A stretch of DNA of 64,000 nucleotides from Seminavis robusta (lineage: Eukaryota > Bacillariophyta > Bacillariophyceae > Naviculales > Naviculaceae): positions 40,001 through 104,000 of the forward strand of contig CAICTM010000057.1 in assembly GCA_903772945.1 (NCBI GenBank). The letters are read 5' to 3'. The translations under genes were made by a program, and so were the position numbers. Position 1 is the first letter of the stretch. Each line of letters begins with the position of its first letter. Under the pieces are notes generated by a model. It was not told the DNA's origin. It did no database searches and saw only the letters and a program-made list of their open reading frames with translations. Positions 31,487-42,295 of the stretch are shown here, piece by piece.

Positions 31487-32968
31487 ATGTCATCTGATCG
31501 GAATGAGAAACTAACGGAACGAGCTCTGGGTGTCTACAAGGAGACTTTTGCTGAGAGTACCATTAAAGATACCTCGGATGACTTTCCCAGATTTGCCTTT
31601 TCGGAATTAACTCTGGGCAAGCGCCTCGGTGAGGGTGGATTTGGTGTGGTGTCCGAAGTTCTGGCCTTTGATATCTCGGCCCATGAAAACAGCCATCGTC
31701 CCCAAGAAACGGGTGTCGAGGTGGAAAAGAAAGATGAAGAAGAGGACCCAGATTTCCAAGGTCGGAAATTCATTGCCGATCATTGCATTCGAAACGATAG
31801 TGGTGCTCGATATGCCATCAAGATACTCAAACAATCCCTAGTGGACAAGGCCGATGACAATTTAATGGTCAAGGCACTGGCGGACATGGCCGTGGAGACA
31901 CACATTCTATCTGCAATTGAACATCCCAATATTGTCAAACTACGAGGAGTCAGTCAACAAGGTCGGTATCATCCACAATACTTTATTGTCATGGACAGAC
32001 TCTATGATACCCTTGAAAAACGCATCGAAGCATGGGCCAAAGTATTCCCCAAACCACCACCAATGCCAAAAAAGAATCCACCCTCCAAACGAGATTCCAC
32101 CAGCAGCACGAGGAGCACGTCCAGTCGAGCCTCCAAGTTGGGATGTATTTTTGGACGGAAAAGCAGTCAAGAGTTCGATGACGACGAAAAAGAGGAACAG
32201 GAAGACACTGTGGAAATGAACCCAGTTACCATTGAATCAAGTCCGTCGAATCTAGAGAAAAAGAAGAAATTGCTTGAAGAACGGCTGGTGGCTTGCTTTG
32301 ACCTGGCTTCGGCCATCGCATACCTTCACGAGAGGAATATTATCTACAGAGACACAAAGGTGAGTTTGCTTTGCAATCATAATGTTCCTTGACTGCTCCC
32401 TCTCTGATCTTTCCATCTCGGCAAACCCCATGCAATTGGTGCACAAATACTACAATTCACTACTCTCAAGCCGGAGAACTGTGCGTTTGATGTGCGAGGA
32501 GATATCAAGCTGTTTGACTTTGGTACCGCCAAAGAACTACCACCACAAAACGCCAAGAGAGATCTTACCTTCAACCTCACTGGCATGACGGGTTCTTTGC
32601 CCTGGATGGCTCCAGAGGTGGCCAAGAGCGATCCATACAATCACAAAGTTGATGTCTTTTCATTTGCCGTGCTTCTCTGGCAAATCATGGCCTTGGAAAT
32701 GCCATTCAAAGAGTATGAATCGGACTTGCGGTTGTTCTGGGAAGAAGTCCACAATGGACCCCACAAGCGTCCCCAAATTCCACGACAAGGTTGGCCCAAA
32801 CCTATTGAACTGTGCATGAGGCGTGGATGGGCAAAGGAACCCAGTGAACGAATGGAAATGAGCCAGATTGAAAACATTCTACGAAAAGAAATTATACGGG
32901 TCCGCAAGGGCGATGAGGCCGGGCTCCGACACGACCGGCGCCGTTCCACCTTTGTCTTTCGTCGTTGA
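31487..32968 (+). CDS. Protein kinase with YRD catalytic loop and long N-lobe and mid-domain inserts
   Basis: Two exons (31487-32359 and 32471-32968; donor GTGAGT, acceptor CTCAAG) give 456 aa. The splice falls in the catalytic loop, joining YRDTK to PENC, so the motif reads YRDTKPEN (Tyr287 in place of the usual His). Other kinase landmarks are present: glycine loop GEGGFG (48-53), AIK with Lys112 after a ~45-residue charged insert, Glu137, DFG at 307-309, MAPE (337-340) and DVFSFAVLLWQI. A second insert of about 80 residues (Lys/Ser/Pro rich, acidic) separates the hinge from the helix before the catalytic loop. It is probably an active Ser/Thr or dual-specificity kinase of the TKL-like group; substrate unknown. 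Translation starts at the ATG in CATCATGTC. Confidence 0.85.
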
Positions 32969-34270
32969 TGCAGTGCGTTTTCTTCCCGTTTTGACATGCT
33001 CTAGATGCATGTTGGTGGCTGTTTTCGTTAGATCACCTACCTGCTGTACCTTGTTGTCCACTAGAAACATAGTCATTTTATAATTTTAGTTCTGTTGAAG
33101 CAATGCAACATCACTGCGCATGGTTCACTCCCATTAGCATCCCTTGCTGAACGAATATGTCCGAGCCAGAAGGCGCCGTGCTAGCCAAGCAATTCTTGGA
33201 TCTGTCCTGGTATCAGCACCCATCTACCCCAACTGTGTAGGTCTCGAGATCCTGATGTAGCTCTCGACATCCTGATGTAGCTAGATCTGTATTCGCTTTC
33301 GGCCGCTTCTAGCTAGCCAGCGAGCACCGAGAGCATATACCATAATAAGGTCACAAATTTGATCTTGGGACTTCCATCGCGATGAAGGGTGGTCCCAAGC
33401 GTTCTGGCTGCAGGCCAGCTGGTGGCGGTTCCAGCGTTCCACTGCCTTCGGGAGACCGAGATTGAGATGTTCCGCCGACCGCCGAGATTTATTTGTTTGT
33501 ACCGTACCGGTATCAGTACAAGTGAATGTCACATGGATTTATAGTACTCTTTTTGGACTTAGAGGACTCTAAAGGAAGGGTTTATGATCCGCCTGAGACT
33601 TAATGGCTTATTCATCGGGAGATTATTGAGACGAGAGAAGGGACGATTTAAAGGAACTGTGTTGTGCCTTGCAGCTTGCAGGCTTGCAGGTTGGCACCTT
33701 AAATCTAAAATCTGAAGTACTACTAGCTACCGCTACGGTAGCTAGTAAGTACGAGTGCAGTGTGCAGTGATGAGTGAGAGTCACAGTTCACAGTGTCACA
33801 GTGTCACAGTGTCAGCGTTTTCTCGGAAGCTGGCAGTGTTTGCCAAAATTTCCTTGGAACGCTTCCACCAGCATCCCCATCGAGTCTTCAGCATGTTCTC
33901 ATCCCTCGAAGAAAGAAGAAGATGCTGGTTCTCGTCCTGCTTGGTTCAAGGTCTACGCTGACACCAGTACCTATCACTACGTACGGTACGGGAGGGATCT
34001 TCTTTTGAACCATCGAGATCTTCTTTCGCGTTTTCTCTTTTTCGAGGGCTCCCGCAAGCTCCCACACAGCTCCAAACAGCTCATAAAATCAACAAACAAG
34101 GCTTCCGAAAACAAACACTTGACACTGCAGTGTTAGAAAATCAATACTCTGGCTAGTTTGGACCTTGACACCTTGGAATTCTGCTCATTTGCCTTCCATC
34201 ACTGAAATCTCAGTTCACCCTCTCTCCCATCAATTTTTTTGCACAACCTGCATCAGTGTTGCCGCCCATC
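32969..34270. other. Intergenic, no gene seen
   Basis: About 1.3 kb between two plus-strand genes. It contains a duplicated CTCGACATCCTGATGTAGCT/CTCGAGATCCTGATGTAGCT (33241-33280) and a short array of CACAGTGT units (33780-33816). The 100 bases before the antiporter ATG are pyrimidine-rich, as in a 5' leader. Short frames here look random. Confidence 0.45.
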
Positions 34271-37204
34271 ATGATGCTTCTTCGAACCTTGTTGCCCCTC
34301 CTCTTGGTGGCAGTTACCCCTGTGGGTGGTTTCAACTATGACTTGTTCAAAGTAAAAGGAGTCTCCTTGACTGATGTTGAAACTCTCATCCCGGACATCA
34401 AGACGATTTTCGTCAATGAAATCATGTATGTCAAGGCAACGGGAGTTACCTGGGAAGTCAAGGAAGACGGCGACGATCCAGGCAGTGATATGTTGCGCTG
34501 GGAAACCTACGTGGGAGATCAACTCCAGCAAACTGGAACCTTTAACTTGTCTTCTCTGGAGGATCGCGAGTTGCCCGATGAAATTGAATGCGGCAATCTT
34601 ACCGTGACAGATAAGGGACGCCATGAAATCCGTGTCCACCTTTTTATTGACTCTAGCAACGCCACGGCCAGTCAAGAGTATGAAGCCTTTGGAGCTGCGG
34701 CTGCCATTGTGCCCTTATTGGTCGTCCTGATCTTGGCCCTCATGACACAAATGGTGGAATTCTCTCTCTTCTTTGCCATTTTTGTCGGGGCCTGCATGGT
34801 GACAGGAAATGTCAAGGATGGATTCAAGACCTTGTTGGATGACTACATTTTGAATGCTCTTGCTAGTGTTGATCATGGATATGTCTATTTGTTCACACTC
34901 TTCCTCAGCGGAATGGTAAGATCTTTGGCGTATCGGGATAGACAGACACTACTGTGTGTGGAGTTGACGGCTCACCTTTTTCTTTATGCAACGAATCATC
35001 ATCATTATAGGTTGGAATGATGGAAAAGAGTGGAGGTATGCTTGGCTTTACAAGAGCCATTGGAAAATACGCCAAGACACCACGTGCTGGACAGTGTGCT
35101 ACATTCGTCATTGGAATTATGATCTTCTTTGATGACTACGCCAACACTCTGTTGGCTGGAGAGACTATGCGCCCTTTGACCGATTTGCTGTTTGTGTCCC
35201 GTGAAAAACTGGCCTTTGTGGTGGATGCAACTGCCGCCCCCGTTGCCTCCTTGACCCCAATCAGTAGTTGGGTTGGATTCGAAGTGTCATTGATCCAAGC
35301 CGAGATCGAGAGAATCTCTAAGATTGTCGGTCCTGAAAACTTGACGATTGAAGATTCTGGTTTGGCTGTCTTCCTCCAGACTATCAAGTACCGCTACTAC
35401 CCCATCTTGTGAGTATTCATTCGGTGTGTTGTCAGTTCTGGAATGCACTGCGATGGATTCCGTTCCTCATGCGTTCCTTTCCTTGGCTTACTATCTACCT
35501 CTCTTCAGTATGTTGATGCTGTAAGTTCGCTTTCACTTTCTACAATGGTCCGTCTTCTCCTTGAAATATATATGCACTCACCCGCACCAATCTTTTTGGA
35601 CCCTTCAGTATTCCACTCTTGATCTTTAGCAAGCGTGACTTTGGCCCCATGTTGATTGCGGAACGCAAAACACAAGTTTATGAACGCACCGATGGTGGAG
35701 ACGGAAAAGGAAAGGGAGACAATGAATCAATGGAGGCCAAGGAAAATCAACCCCGTCCAGATACCCCTCAGAGATCCTGGAATATGCTTATCCCCATCAT
35801 ATTGTTGGTGTTCTTCATCTTCTACCTCCTCGTTAGAACTGGAGATGATGGAACCGGTGAACAGACTTTCCTGAATAAAATTGAAAACAGCAACTCCTAC
35901 TCGGCTCTGCTGTGGGGAACCATGGCCGCTGCTATCTTGTCTGGGCTAATGTTCTTGTTCCAAACTGTGCAAGATGGGGAGCTTGTTCTTCCTACTTGGC
36001 CAGTAATCAAGGCACTCTTCTTTGGCATGCCCGACACGAATGCTGACGAGATCGAGGCACTGAACAAAGACGGAGCTGTCGTGGGTGGCGACATTGAAAA
36101 GGAAGAAGCTGGCCAGGATGTTGTGCAGGTTCCCGAACTCTTTTCATCTAGGCCCCGGCCTCTCATGTCCATCTTTGAGAGTGTGGAAGCATTCCTCTAT
36201 GGCATGGGTCGCATCTTTCCAGCTTTGATTGTGTTGACCTTGGCTTGGGCTTCAGGTGCCATCATGGTATGTAATTCTGTTGGCGACTGGAGTTGCCGAG
36301 GACCAAGGCTCGCAATCGGTCTAACATTCTCATTGTGCGCCCTTATCTTGTCGTCAGATTGCTGTAGGGGCCGACCGCTTGTTTAGCCGCTGGATCACTG
36401 GCGGAGTCTCCGCGGAAGCCTTGCCCACTCTATCCTTCATCATCTCCGCCTTCATGGCATTGGCTACTGGAACTTCATGGGGGACTATGGTACGTAATCC
36501 TGTTGGCGACTGGAGTTGTTGAGGCTCAAGGCTCGCAATCCTTCTAACATATTCATTGTGCGCGCTTGTCTTGTCTCCAGACTATCCTCTTCCCCTTGAT
36601 CTGTCTCCCAACTTACCAAGTTAGCAACGGCGACCCGACAATCTTCTACGCTACTGTTGCCGGCATCCTATCCGGGTCAGTCGCAGGTGACCACGTTAGT
36701 CCAATCTCTGACACCACGGTCCTCTCTTCCTTGGCCAGTGACTGCAACCTTCTGTCCCACGTCGTGACCCAAGCACCGTATGCAATCGCAATGGCAATCC
36801 TGGCAATCCTCTTTGGAACTTTGCCCATTGGTCGCGATGCCTGGCCAAACATAGTTGGCATCTTGTTGGGGGCGTTGACAATTGCCTTGTTTGTGTACCT
36901 CCTCTGTGCCCCCGTCATATCTCCCACGGGACGTTTTGATATCTTCACGCAGCTTTGGGTTCGATACAAGGGCGAAAACTCACCACTCCACAAGCTTCAA
37001 GAGGACACTATTGCAGCCTATGAGAAGTCCATGGGTGGTGTTCCCGATGTGACAGCAGAAGAACCCGACTATACCAAAGACTCGCATCCTGTGCCACCCG
37101 AGGACATGGAGGGTGGCGTCGACATGGATGGAGTAGATAAAGAACCCAAGGATGACAGCGAAGCAAGCGGAAAACCAAGGTGGGAAGCTGAGATCTCTGC
37201 GTAG
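34271..37204 (+). CDS. NhaC-family Na+/H+ antiporter
   Basis: Six exons (34271-34915, 35011-35408, 35509-35520, 35609-36266, 36358-36489, 36581-37204) give 822 aa. All introns are GT-AG and all phases agree. The ATG at 34271 follows a TTTTTTGCACAACC leader. The signal peptide (LLPLLLVAVTPVGGF) precedes a ~130-residue lumenal/extracellular beta-rich domain. About 11 membrane spans follow, with NhaC landmarks: VGMMEKSGG, FFDDYANTLLAG, DATAAPVASLTPISSW, KRDFGPML, FMALATGTSWGTM and GDHVSPISDTT. The large cytosolic loop (around ERKTQ...) and the acidic tail are hydrophilic. It exchanges Na+ for H+ across a membrane; plasma membrane or endomembrane location is not decided by sequence. Two of its introns are paralogous and one exon is 12 nt. 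Confidence 0.9.
35509..35520 (+). other. 12-nt micro-exon of the antiporter gene
   Basis: The sequence is TATGTTGATGCT between TTCAG and GTAAGT. It adds Met-Leu-Met plus split codons, so the protein reads YYPIFMLMLIPLLIFSKRDFGPML in pieces across three exons. Skipping it also keeps the frame, but inclusion gives the spacing I recall for NhaC proteins between FYPI and RDFGPML. It could be alternatively spliced. Confidence 0.72.
36267..36357 (+). repeat. Intron 4 of the antiporter gene (paralogous to intron 5)
   Basis: This 91-nt intron aligns end to end, without gaps, with the next intron (36490-36580). I count 14 differences by eye, about 85% identity. The similarity covers the interior and both splice sites, while the exons around them are unrelated in sequence. 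Confidence 0.85.
36490..36580 (+). repeat. Intron 5 of the antiporter gene (paralogous to intron 4)
   Basis: Also 91 nt. It shares CTGTTGGCGACTGGAGTTG and AAGGCTCGCAATC with intron 4. One intron seems to have been copied into a new site, the hallmark of introner-like intron gain. Confidence 0.85.
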
Positions 37205-37461
37205 GACCCAATGGCATGAAACTGCCATGACAGGCAGTCATTGGGCAAAGGCGGCCTTTCTTTATGTTTGCTTGTGATGTTAGCCACCAATCGTAGCCTA
37301 AACAGCCAGTGTGCCTCCGAGTAACCTCTGTTGTATAATACACAATCTTGTGTTAATCTTTTTATCCAGATAGCTTCTACGTTCCAGCTTCTTTGGCTTC
37401 GGTGCTAAGAGTTTCTTTTGGAGTTAGAAGACATGCTCGTAGTCCTCGCAACTGCTGTTCT

Positions 37462-38265
37462 TCACAATGAAATCATCCCACTGCACTCAATTGCCTCTCC
37501 TGTGATGTATCCACTGCGATGGCAACTCGCTAGGAATAGAATCAAGTTGGCAATGTCATCTGGTTGCCCAAACTGCTGCTGAAAGACAATCTTCTTTTGG
37601 ACATGTTCCTTCACGGAATCAGGAACTGCTTGAGTCATTTCGGTATCAACGAATCCTGGCAAAACACAGTTCACACGGATCTTTCGTTGCGCCACTTCTC
37701 GGGCCAAAGCTTTGGTCATACTCCAGACGCCTCCCTTGCTGGCAGCATAGTTCACTTGTCCGAGGTTCCCCTGTGTAGCTACCACTGAGCTAATGTTTAC
37801 AATGGAGCCTCCCAGGGGCTCAGTTGGTGGATCTAAACTCGTCTTGCTTGGCATTTGCAACTCTGGTTGAGCCAAGAATTCTCGACAGCACAAGAAGGTT
37901 CCCAGCAAATTCACATCTTGAACTTGCTGCCACTGATCAACACTCATGCGTCCAATCCATCCGTCTCGGGTGATTCCAGCACAGTTTATAAGGACGGTGG
38001 CGGGAGAGGAAGTCGCCGGTAAATTCTGAAAGAGAGATTGGACTTGCGATTCGCTTGCAACATCGCATTCCACCGCTGTTACAACACTGCCAGCCGCCAT
38101 GCCGGAACAGGATTTGGCAACCTCTTCCAACCGAGACACATCACGGTCGGCGATCACCACATGGCAACGTTCGGATACCAGCGCTTTCGCAACCGCAGAT
38201 CCGATTCCAGACGCAGCTCCTGTTACGACGGCTGTCTTGTTCGCCAGCTGAAGCCAAGAAGTCAT
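37462..38265 (-). CDS. Short-chain dehydrogenase/reductase, FabG/HSD17B8-like
   Basis: Single-exon gene of 267 aa with ATG at 38263-38265. Classical SDR motifs are complete: cofactor loop TGAASGIG (15-22), Asp40 after the second strand (VVIADRD), CDVAS (acidic cofactor pocket), INCAG (93-97), catalytic Ser160, Tyr173 and Lys177 (NISSVV...YAASK), and LPGFVDTEM. The C-terminus, GYITGEAIECSGMISL, departs a little from the usual GQVINVDGG. It is most like 3-oxoacyl-ACP reductases and their mitochondrial relatives (HSD17B8, CBR4), which reduce keto groups during fatty acid synthesis. There is no obvious targeting presequence, so the compartment is unclear. It is convergent with the antiporter, with about 250 bases between stops. 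Confidence 0.87.
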   Translation of the reverse strand: MTSWLQLANKTAVVTGAASGIGSAVAKALVSERCHVVIADRDVSRLEEVAKSCSGMAAGSVVTAVECDVASESQVQSLFQNLPATSSPATVLINCAGITRDGWIGRMSVDQWQQVQDVNLLGTFLCCREFLAQPELQMPSKTSLDPPTEPLGGSIVNISSVVATQGNLGQVNYAASKGGVWSMTKALAREVAQRKIRVNCVLPGFVDTEMTQAVPDSVKEHVQKKIVFQQQFGQPDDIANLILFLASCHRSGYITGEAIECSGMISL

Positions 38266-38881
38266 GGTCGTAAAAGAAAATGGTTGGGTACTGGCGTACT
38301 CTACTAGCTAGCCAGGAGGTTGTGTGTGGATCCAGGATCTAGCTAGTCAAATCGAGATGTTAATGGTTGTGTGTTGTGTGTGTGTGCTTTGCTCTGCGGA
38401 ACAGATCTTTCAACTTTTGAAGGTGGTGTGACTTAACTCTACTGTACCGGTACTGGTACAACTTCTCTTTGAGTACCAGGTACGACTGTACAGCTGTACC
38501 GTTCGGTGAACAACACCACAAAACCAGAAAAAGGACTGGGTGAGTGACGAGTCGGTGATGGACTCTCGACTGTCACCTCGACTCGACTCGACTCCACTCT
38601 GGCTAGTAAACATCTACTGGCTAGAGATCTACCAGTACCGTACTAGCTAGCTTGCGTGCGGAAGTCTGCCCGCAAAGCCACCTTTAGAACTCCAGACAAC
38701 TGAGCTTGGCAACGCTACCTGAACAAAGAGACCAGGAAGCAAGATCTTTAGCAAGGGATACTACCGGTACGGGTAAAAGGAACGGTTCAACCTGTGCCCA
38801 CTACGCCCGATTGACCCCGCGACCAAAGCCAGTACTGGGTGCCATTTGAGACACTAGCACCAAACACACCCGGCAACAATA
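38266..38881. other. Intergenic, no gene seen
   Basis: About 600 bases between two minus-strand genes. It has dense GTACCGGTAC/CAGTACCGTACTAGCTAGC motifs, a short CTCGACTCGACTCGACTC run (38576-38592) and a TGTGTGTTGTGTGTGTG run (38371-38388). Confidence 0.45.
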
Positions 38882-41800
38882 CTACCCATTGATGATGAGA
38901 TCATTCAACTCCTTCACGGGAAGCATTTCGCCACGACAAATCCATGGAAGGGCATCAACATCTTCCACAGTAATGTCACATGCATCTCCCAGCCTCCGCA
39001 CTTTTCTTTTCATCAGATCTCTATTTGGCTGCCCGAATCGAGCATACCACATGAAACATTTCCTCCGGGCCTCTTCCCCGAGCACTTTCTGCTTTGGCTT
39101 TTCTTCCTTCTTTTCTGAACTACGAGTTTTTGTTGGCCTTGGTTTTGTGCTCTGAGCTGCTGCGGCTGCTTTCATGGCTTCTCTCTGCCGTTTCATCTCA
39201 GCAATCCTTGACTTTGCATCATCTGCTTTCGCATCTTTTGGTGTTGCAGCTTGCTGCTTCTTTTCTGCTTCTTTTGTCACAACTAGAGGCTGATTCAAGC
39301 TGGATCCATCAGGAATGACATCATTGACACCCAGCTCTTTCCCAGGTAACCCATTTTTGCCAGGCAAGAAGATCTTGATATCTGAAGGTTTCTTGATGCC
39401 ACTCATAAAGGGGTCACTTTTGTTGCTTTTGAGAATCTTTTCCTTCAGGCTGGCCACAGAGTCACCTGCCAACATTGCTATGGAATCAGGCTGGCCATCA
39501 TCACCCATTTTGTAGCAGCAATCCTGGCTCCGCTTCACTACTAGAGGCTGATCCAAGCTGGATCCATCAGGAATGACATCACTGTCACTCAGCTCTTTCC
39601 CAGGTTTTCCATTTTTGCCGGGCAAGAAGATCTTGACATCTGAGGGTTTCTTGATACCACTCATAAAGGGGTCACTTTTGTTGCTTTTGAGAATCTTTTC
39701 TTTCAGGCTGGCAACAGAGTCACCAGCCATCATTGCTATGGAATCAGGTTGGCCATCATCGCCCAGCTTGTAGCAGCAATCCTGGCTTCTCTTCACTACC
39801 AATGGCTGATCCAAGCTGGATCCATCAGGAATGACATCACTGTCACTCAGCTCTTTCCCAGGTTTTCCATTTTTGCCGGCAAGAAGATCTTGACATCTGA
39901 GGGTTTCTTGATACCACTCATAAAGGGTCACTTTTGTTGCTTTTGAGAATCTTTTCCTTCAGGCTGGCAACAGAGTCACCAGCCATCATTGCTATGGAAT
40001 CAGGCTGGCCATCATGGCCCAGCTTGTAGCAGCAATCCTGGCTTCTCTTCACTACCAATGGCTGATCCAAGCTGGATCCATCAGGAATGACATCACTGTC
40101 ACTCATCTCTTTCCCAGGTTTTCCATTTTTGCCAGGCAAGAAGATCTTGACATCTGAGGGTTTCTTGATACCACTCATAAATGGGTCACTTTTGTTGCTC
40201 TTGAGAATCTTTTCCTTCAGGCTGGCCACAGAGTCACCTGCCATCATTGCTATGGAATCAGGCTGGCCATCATCGCCCAGCTTGTAGCAGCAATCCTGGC
40301 TTCTCTTCACTACCAATGGCTGATCCAAGCTGGATCCATTGGGAATGACATCCTGGTCACCCAGCTCTTTCCCAGGCTTTCCGTTTTTGCCCGGCAAGAA
40401 GATCTTGACATCTGAGGTTTCTTGATACCACTCATAAAGGGGTCACTTTTGTTGCTTTTGAGAATCTTTTCTTTCAGGCTGGCCACAGAGTCACCAGCCA
40501 TCATTGCAATGGAATCAGGCTGGCCATCATCACCCAGCTTGTAGCAGCAATCCTGGCTTCTCTTCACTACCAATGGCTGATCCAAGCTGGATCCATCAGG
40601 AATGACATCATTGTCACCCAGCTCTTTCCCAGGTTTTCCATTTTTGCCAGGCAAGAAGATCTTGACATCTGAAGGGTCCTTGATGCCACTCATAAAGGGG
40701 TTGCTTTTGTTTCTTTGTAGAATCTTTTCCTTCAGGCTGGCCACAGAGTCACCAGCCATCATTGCAATGGAATCAGGTTGGCCATCATCGCCCAGCTTGT
40801 AGCAGCAATCCTGGCTTCTCTTCACTACCAATGGCTGATCCAAGCTGGATCCATCAGGAATGACATCACTGTCACTCAGCTCTTTCCCAGGTTTTCCATT
40901 TTTGCCGGGCAAGAAGATCTTGACATCTGAGGGTTTCTTGATACCACTCATAAAGGGGTCACTTTTGTTGCTTTTGAGAATCTTTTCTTTCAGGCTGGCA
41001 ACAGAGTCACCAGCCATCATTGCTATGGAATCAGGTTGGCCATCATCGCCCAGCTTGTAGCAGCAATCTTGGCTTCTCTTCACTACCAATGGCTGATCCA
41101 AGCTGGATCCATCAGGAATGACATCATTGTCACCCAGCTCTTGCCCAGGTTTTCCATTTTTGCCAGGCAAGAAGATCTTGACATCTGAAGGGTCCTTGAT
41201 CCCACTCATAAAGGGGTCACGTTTGTTGCTTTGTAGAATCATTTCCTTCAGGCTGGCCACAGAGTCACCAGCCATCATTGCAATGGAATCAGGTTGGCCA
41301 TCATCACCCAGCTTGTAGCAGCAATCCTGCTTTTTTCTGACAATGAGTGGCTTGTCAGCGGATGATGATGTATCTGGGATTCGATCACCATCTTTGAGTT
41401 CTTTGGCAGGATTACCATTGTGGTCTGGCAGGAATATTTTGATGTCTTTATTGTTGCTTATCCCATTGAAATAAGGGTTGTTACCATTCAAGATTTTCTT
41501 CTTTAGTGAATCGACTGTATCATTTCTGGACATTTCTACAGAATCCGGTGTTCCATCATCGTCTCCCGCCTGATAGAAGCAGCGTATTGTGTTTTCCTCT
41601 GTTATTGGTTTGGCCCATGCATGGAAGGAAGGAAGCGTAGAAATCAGAAAGAACCAAGACAAGACACGTTAGGCAATCTGGAATATCCAGTAACTAAATG
41701 TACAAGAACAGCAGCACGTACCGGCTTTTTGTTGTCGTTCCAACAATTCAGCAGAGTCGTCCTTCTTTTCTTCGACTTTTGGCTTCACGGCTGCGGGTTT

Positions 41801-42295
41801 CTTTTTGCGAATGGCCGGTTTGCTGGCCGAACCGCGTGGGTTGGGTTTGTTCATGGACCCTCTTGGGTTGATGACTCTCATGGATTCCCCGCGAGGATTT
41901 TTCGCCATGGCTCCTCTTGGATTACTATTAGTGTTGCCCACGATTCGCATGGATTCCCCACGAGGATTCATTTTGGGACGGCTGGTGGCAATTTTTTGGC
42001 GTTCCGCCTTCAGGGCCTGTTCGTCTCGGGGAATGTGCACAAAAATGTAGTTTTTGGAACTGCTTCCGCTTGGCAGCTTGTCGTCTGGCTTGAGCGGTTT
42101 TCGAGCACCATCTCGATAATTGGCCTTGGTGGTTCCAAGTTCATAGACCTCAATGTCTTCTTGTTTGCAGGCTTTCACATCCTTGGAATGGACGAGTTGC
42201 TTAATAGCCTTCTGGAGACTTCCCACGCTATCTTCTCCTGCGCCCGTCTGCATATTTAGCGGCAGCCCTTGGTCCAGAACATAGTGGACTCTCAT
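38882..42295 (-). CDS. Giant repeat protein of Crinkler/ubiquitin-like beta-grasp modules; reading frame broken three times
   Basis: Exon 1 (42295-41722) and exon 2 (41598-38882) are joined over a 123-nt intron (GTACGT/AACAG), giving about 1097 aa if three missing bases are allowed for. Exon 1 starts MRVHYVLDQGLPL, then DSVGSLQKAIKQLV, and EVYELG, an arrangement like the N-terminal ubiquitin-like domain of Crinkler proteins. It then has a basic region with NPRGESMR-type repeats. Exon 2 begins with a diverged module (IRCFYQAGDDDG), followed by eight 86-residue copies (DCCYKLGDDGQPDSIAM ... DVKIFLPGKNGKPGKEL). After a Lys/Ala-rich coiled segment, the C-terminus has CFMWYARFGQPNRDLMKRKV and LPWICRGEMLPVKELN, which I do not recognise. 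Frameshifts lie near 40415, 39925 and 39877; each looks like one G lost from a short G run, and the net frame is restored. Function is unknown. Confidence 0.7.
39278..41326 (-). repeat. 258-nt coding tandem repeat (8 units)
   Basis: Eight head-to-tail units of 258 nt encode 86-residue modules. Nucleotide identity between units is very high: stretches such as GGATCCATCAGGAATGACATC and AGCAGCAATCCTGGCTTC recur nearly unchanged. Differences cluster into two subtypes (KSNKSDPF...KKPSD and QSNKRDPF/QRNKSNPF...KDPSD), suggesting recent expansion or gene conversion. Three units carry one-base deletions. Confidence 0.9.

Noticed and set aside
39278-41326. Regularly spaced repeats as a possible CRISPR-like array
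   Set aside because: The 258-nt units are contiguous, coding and have no unique spacers, and the organism is eukaryotic.
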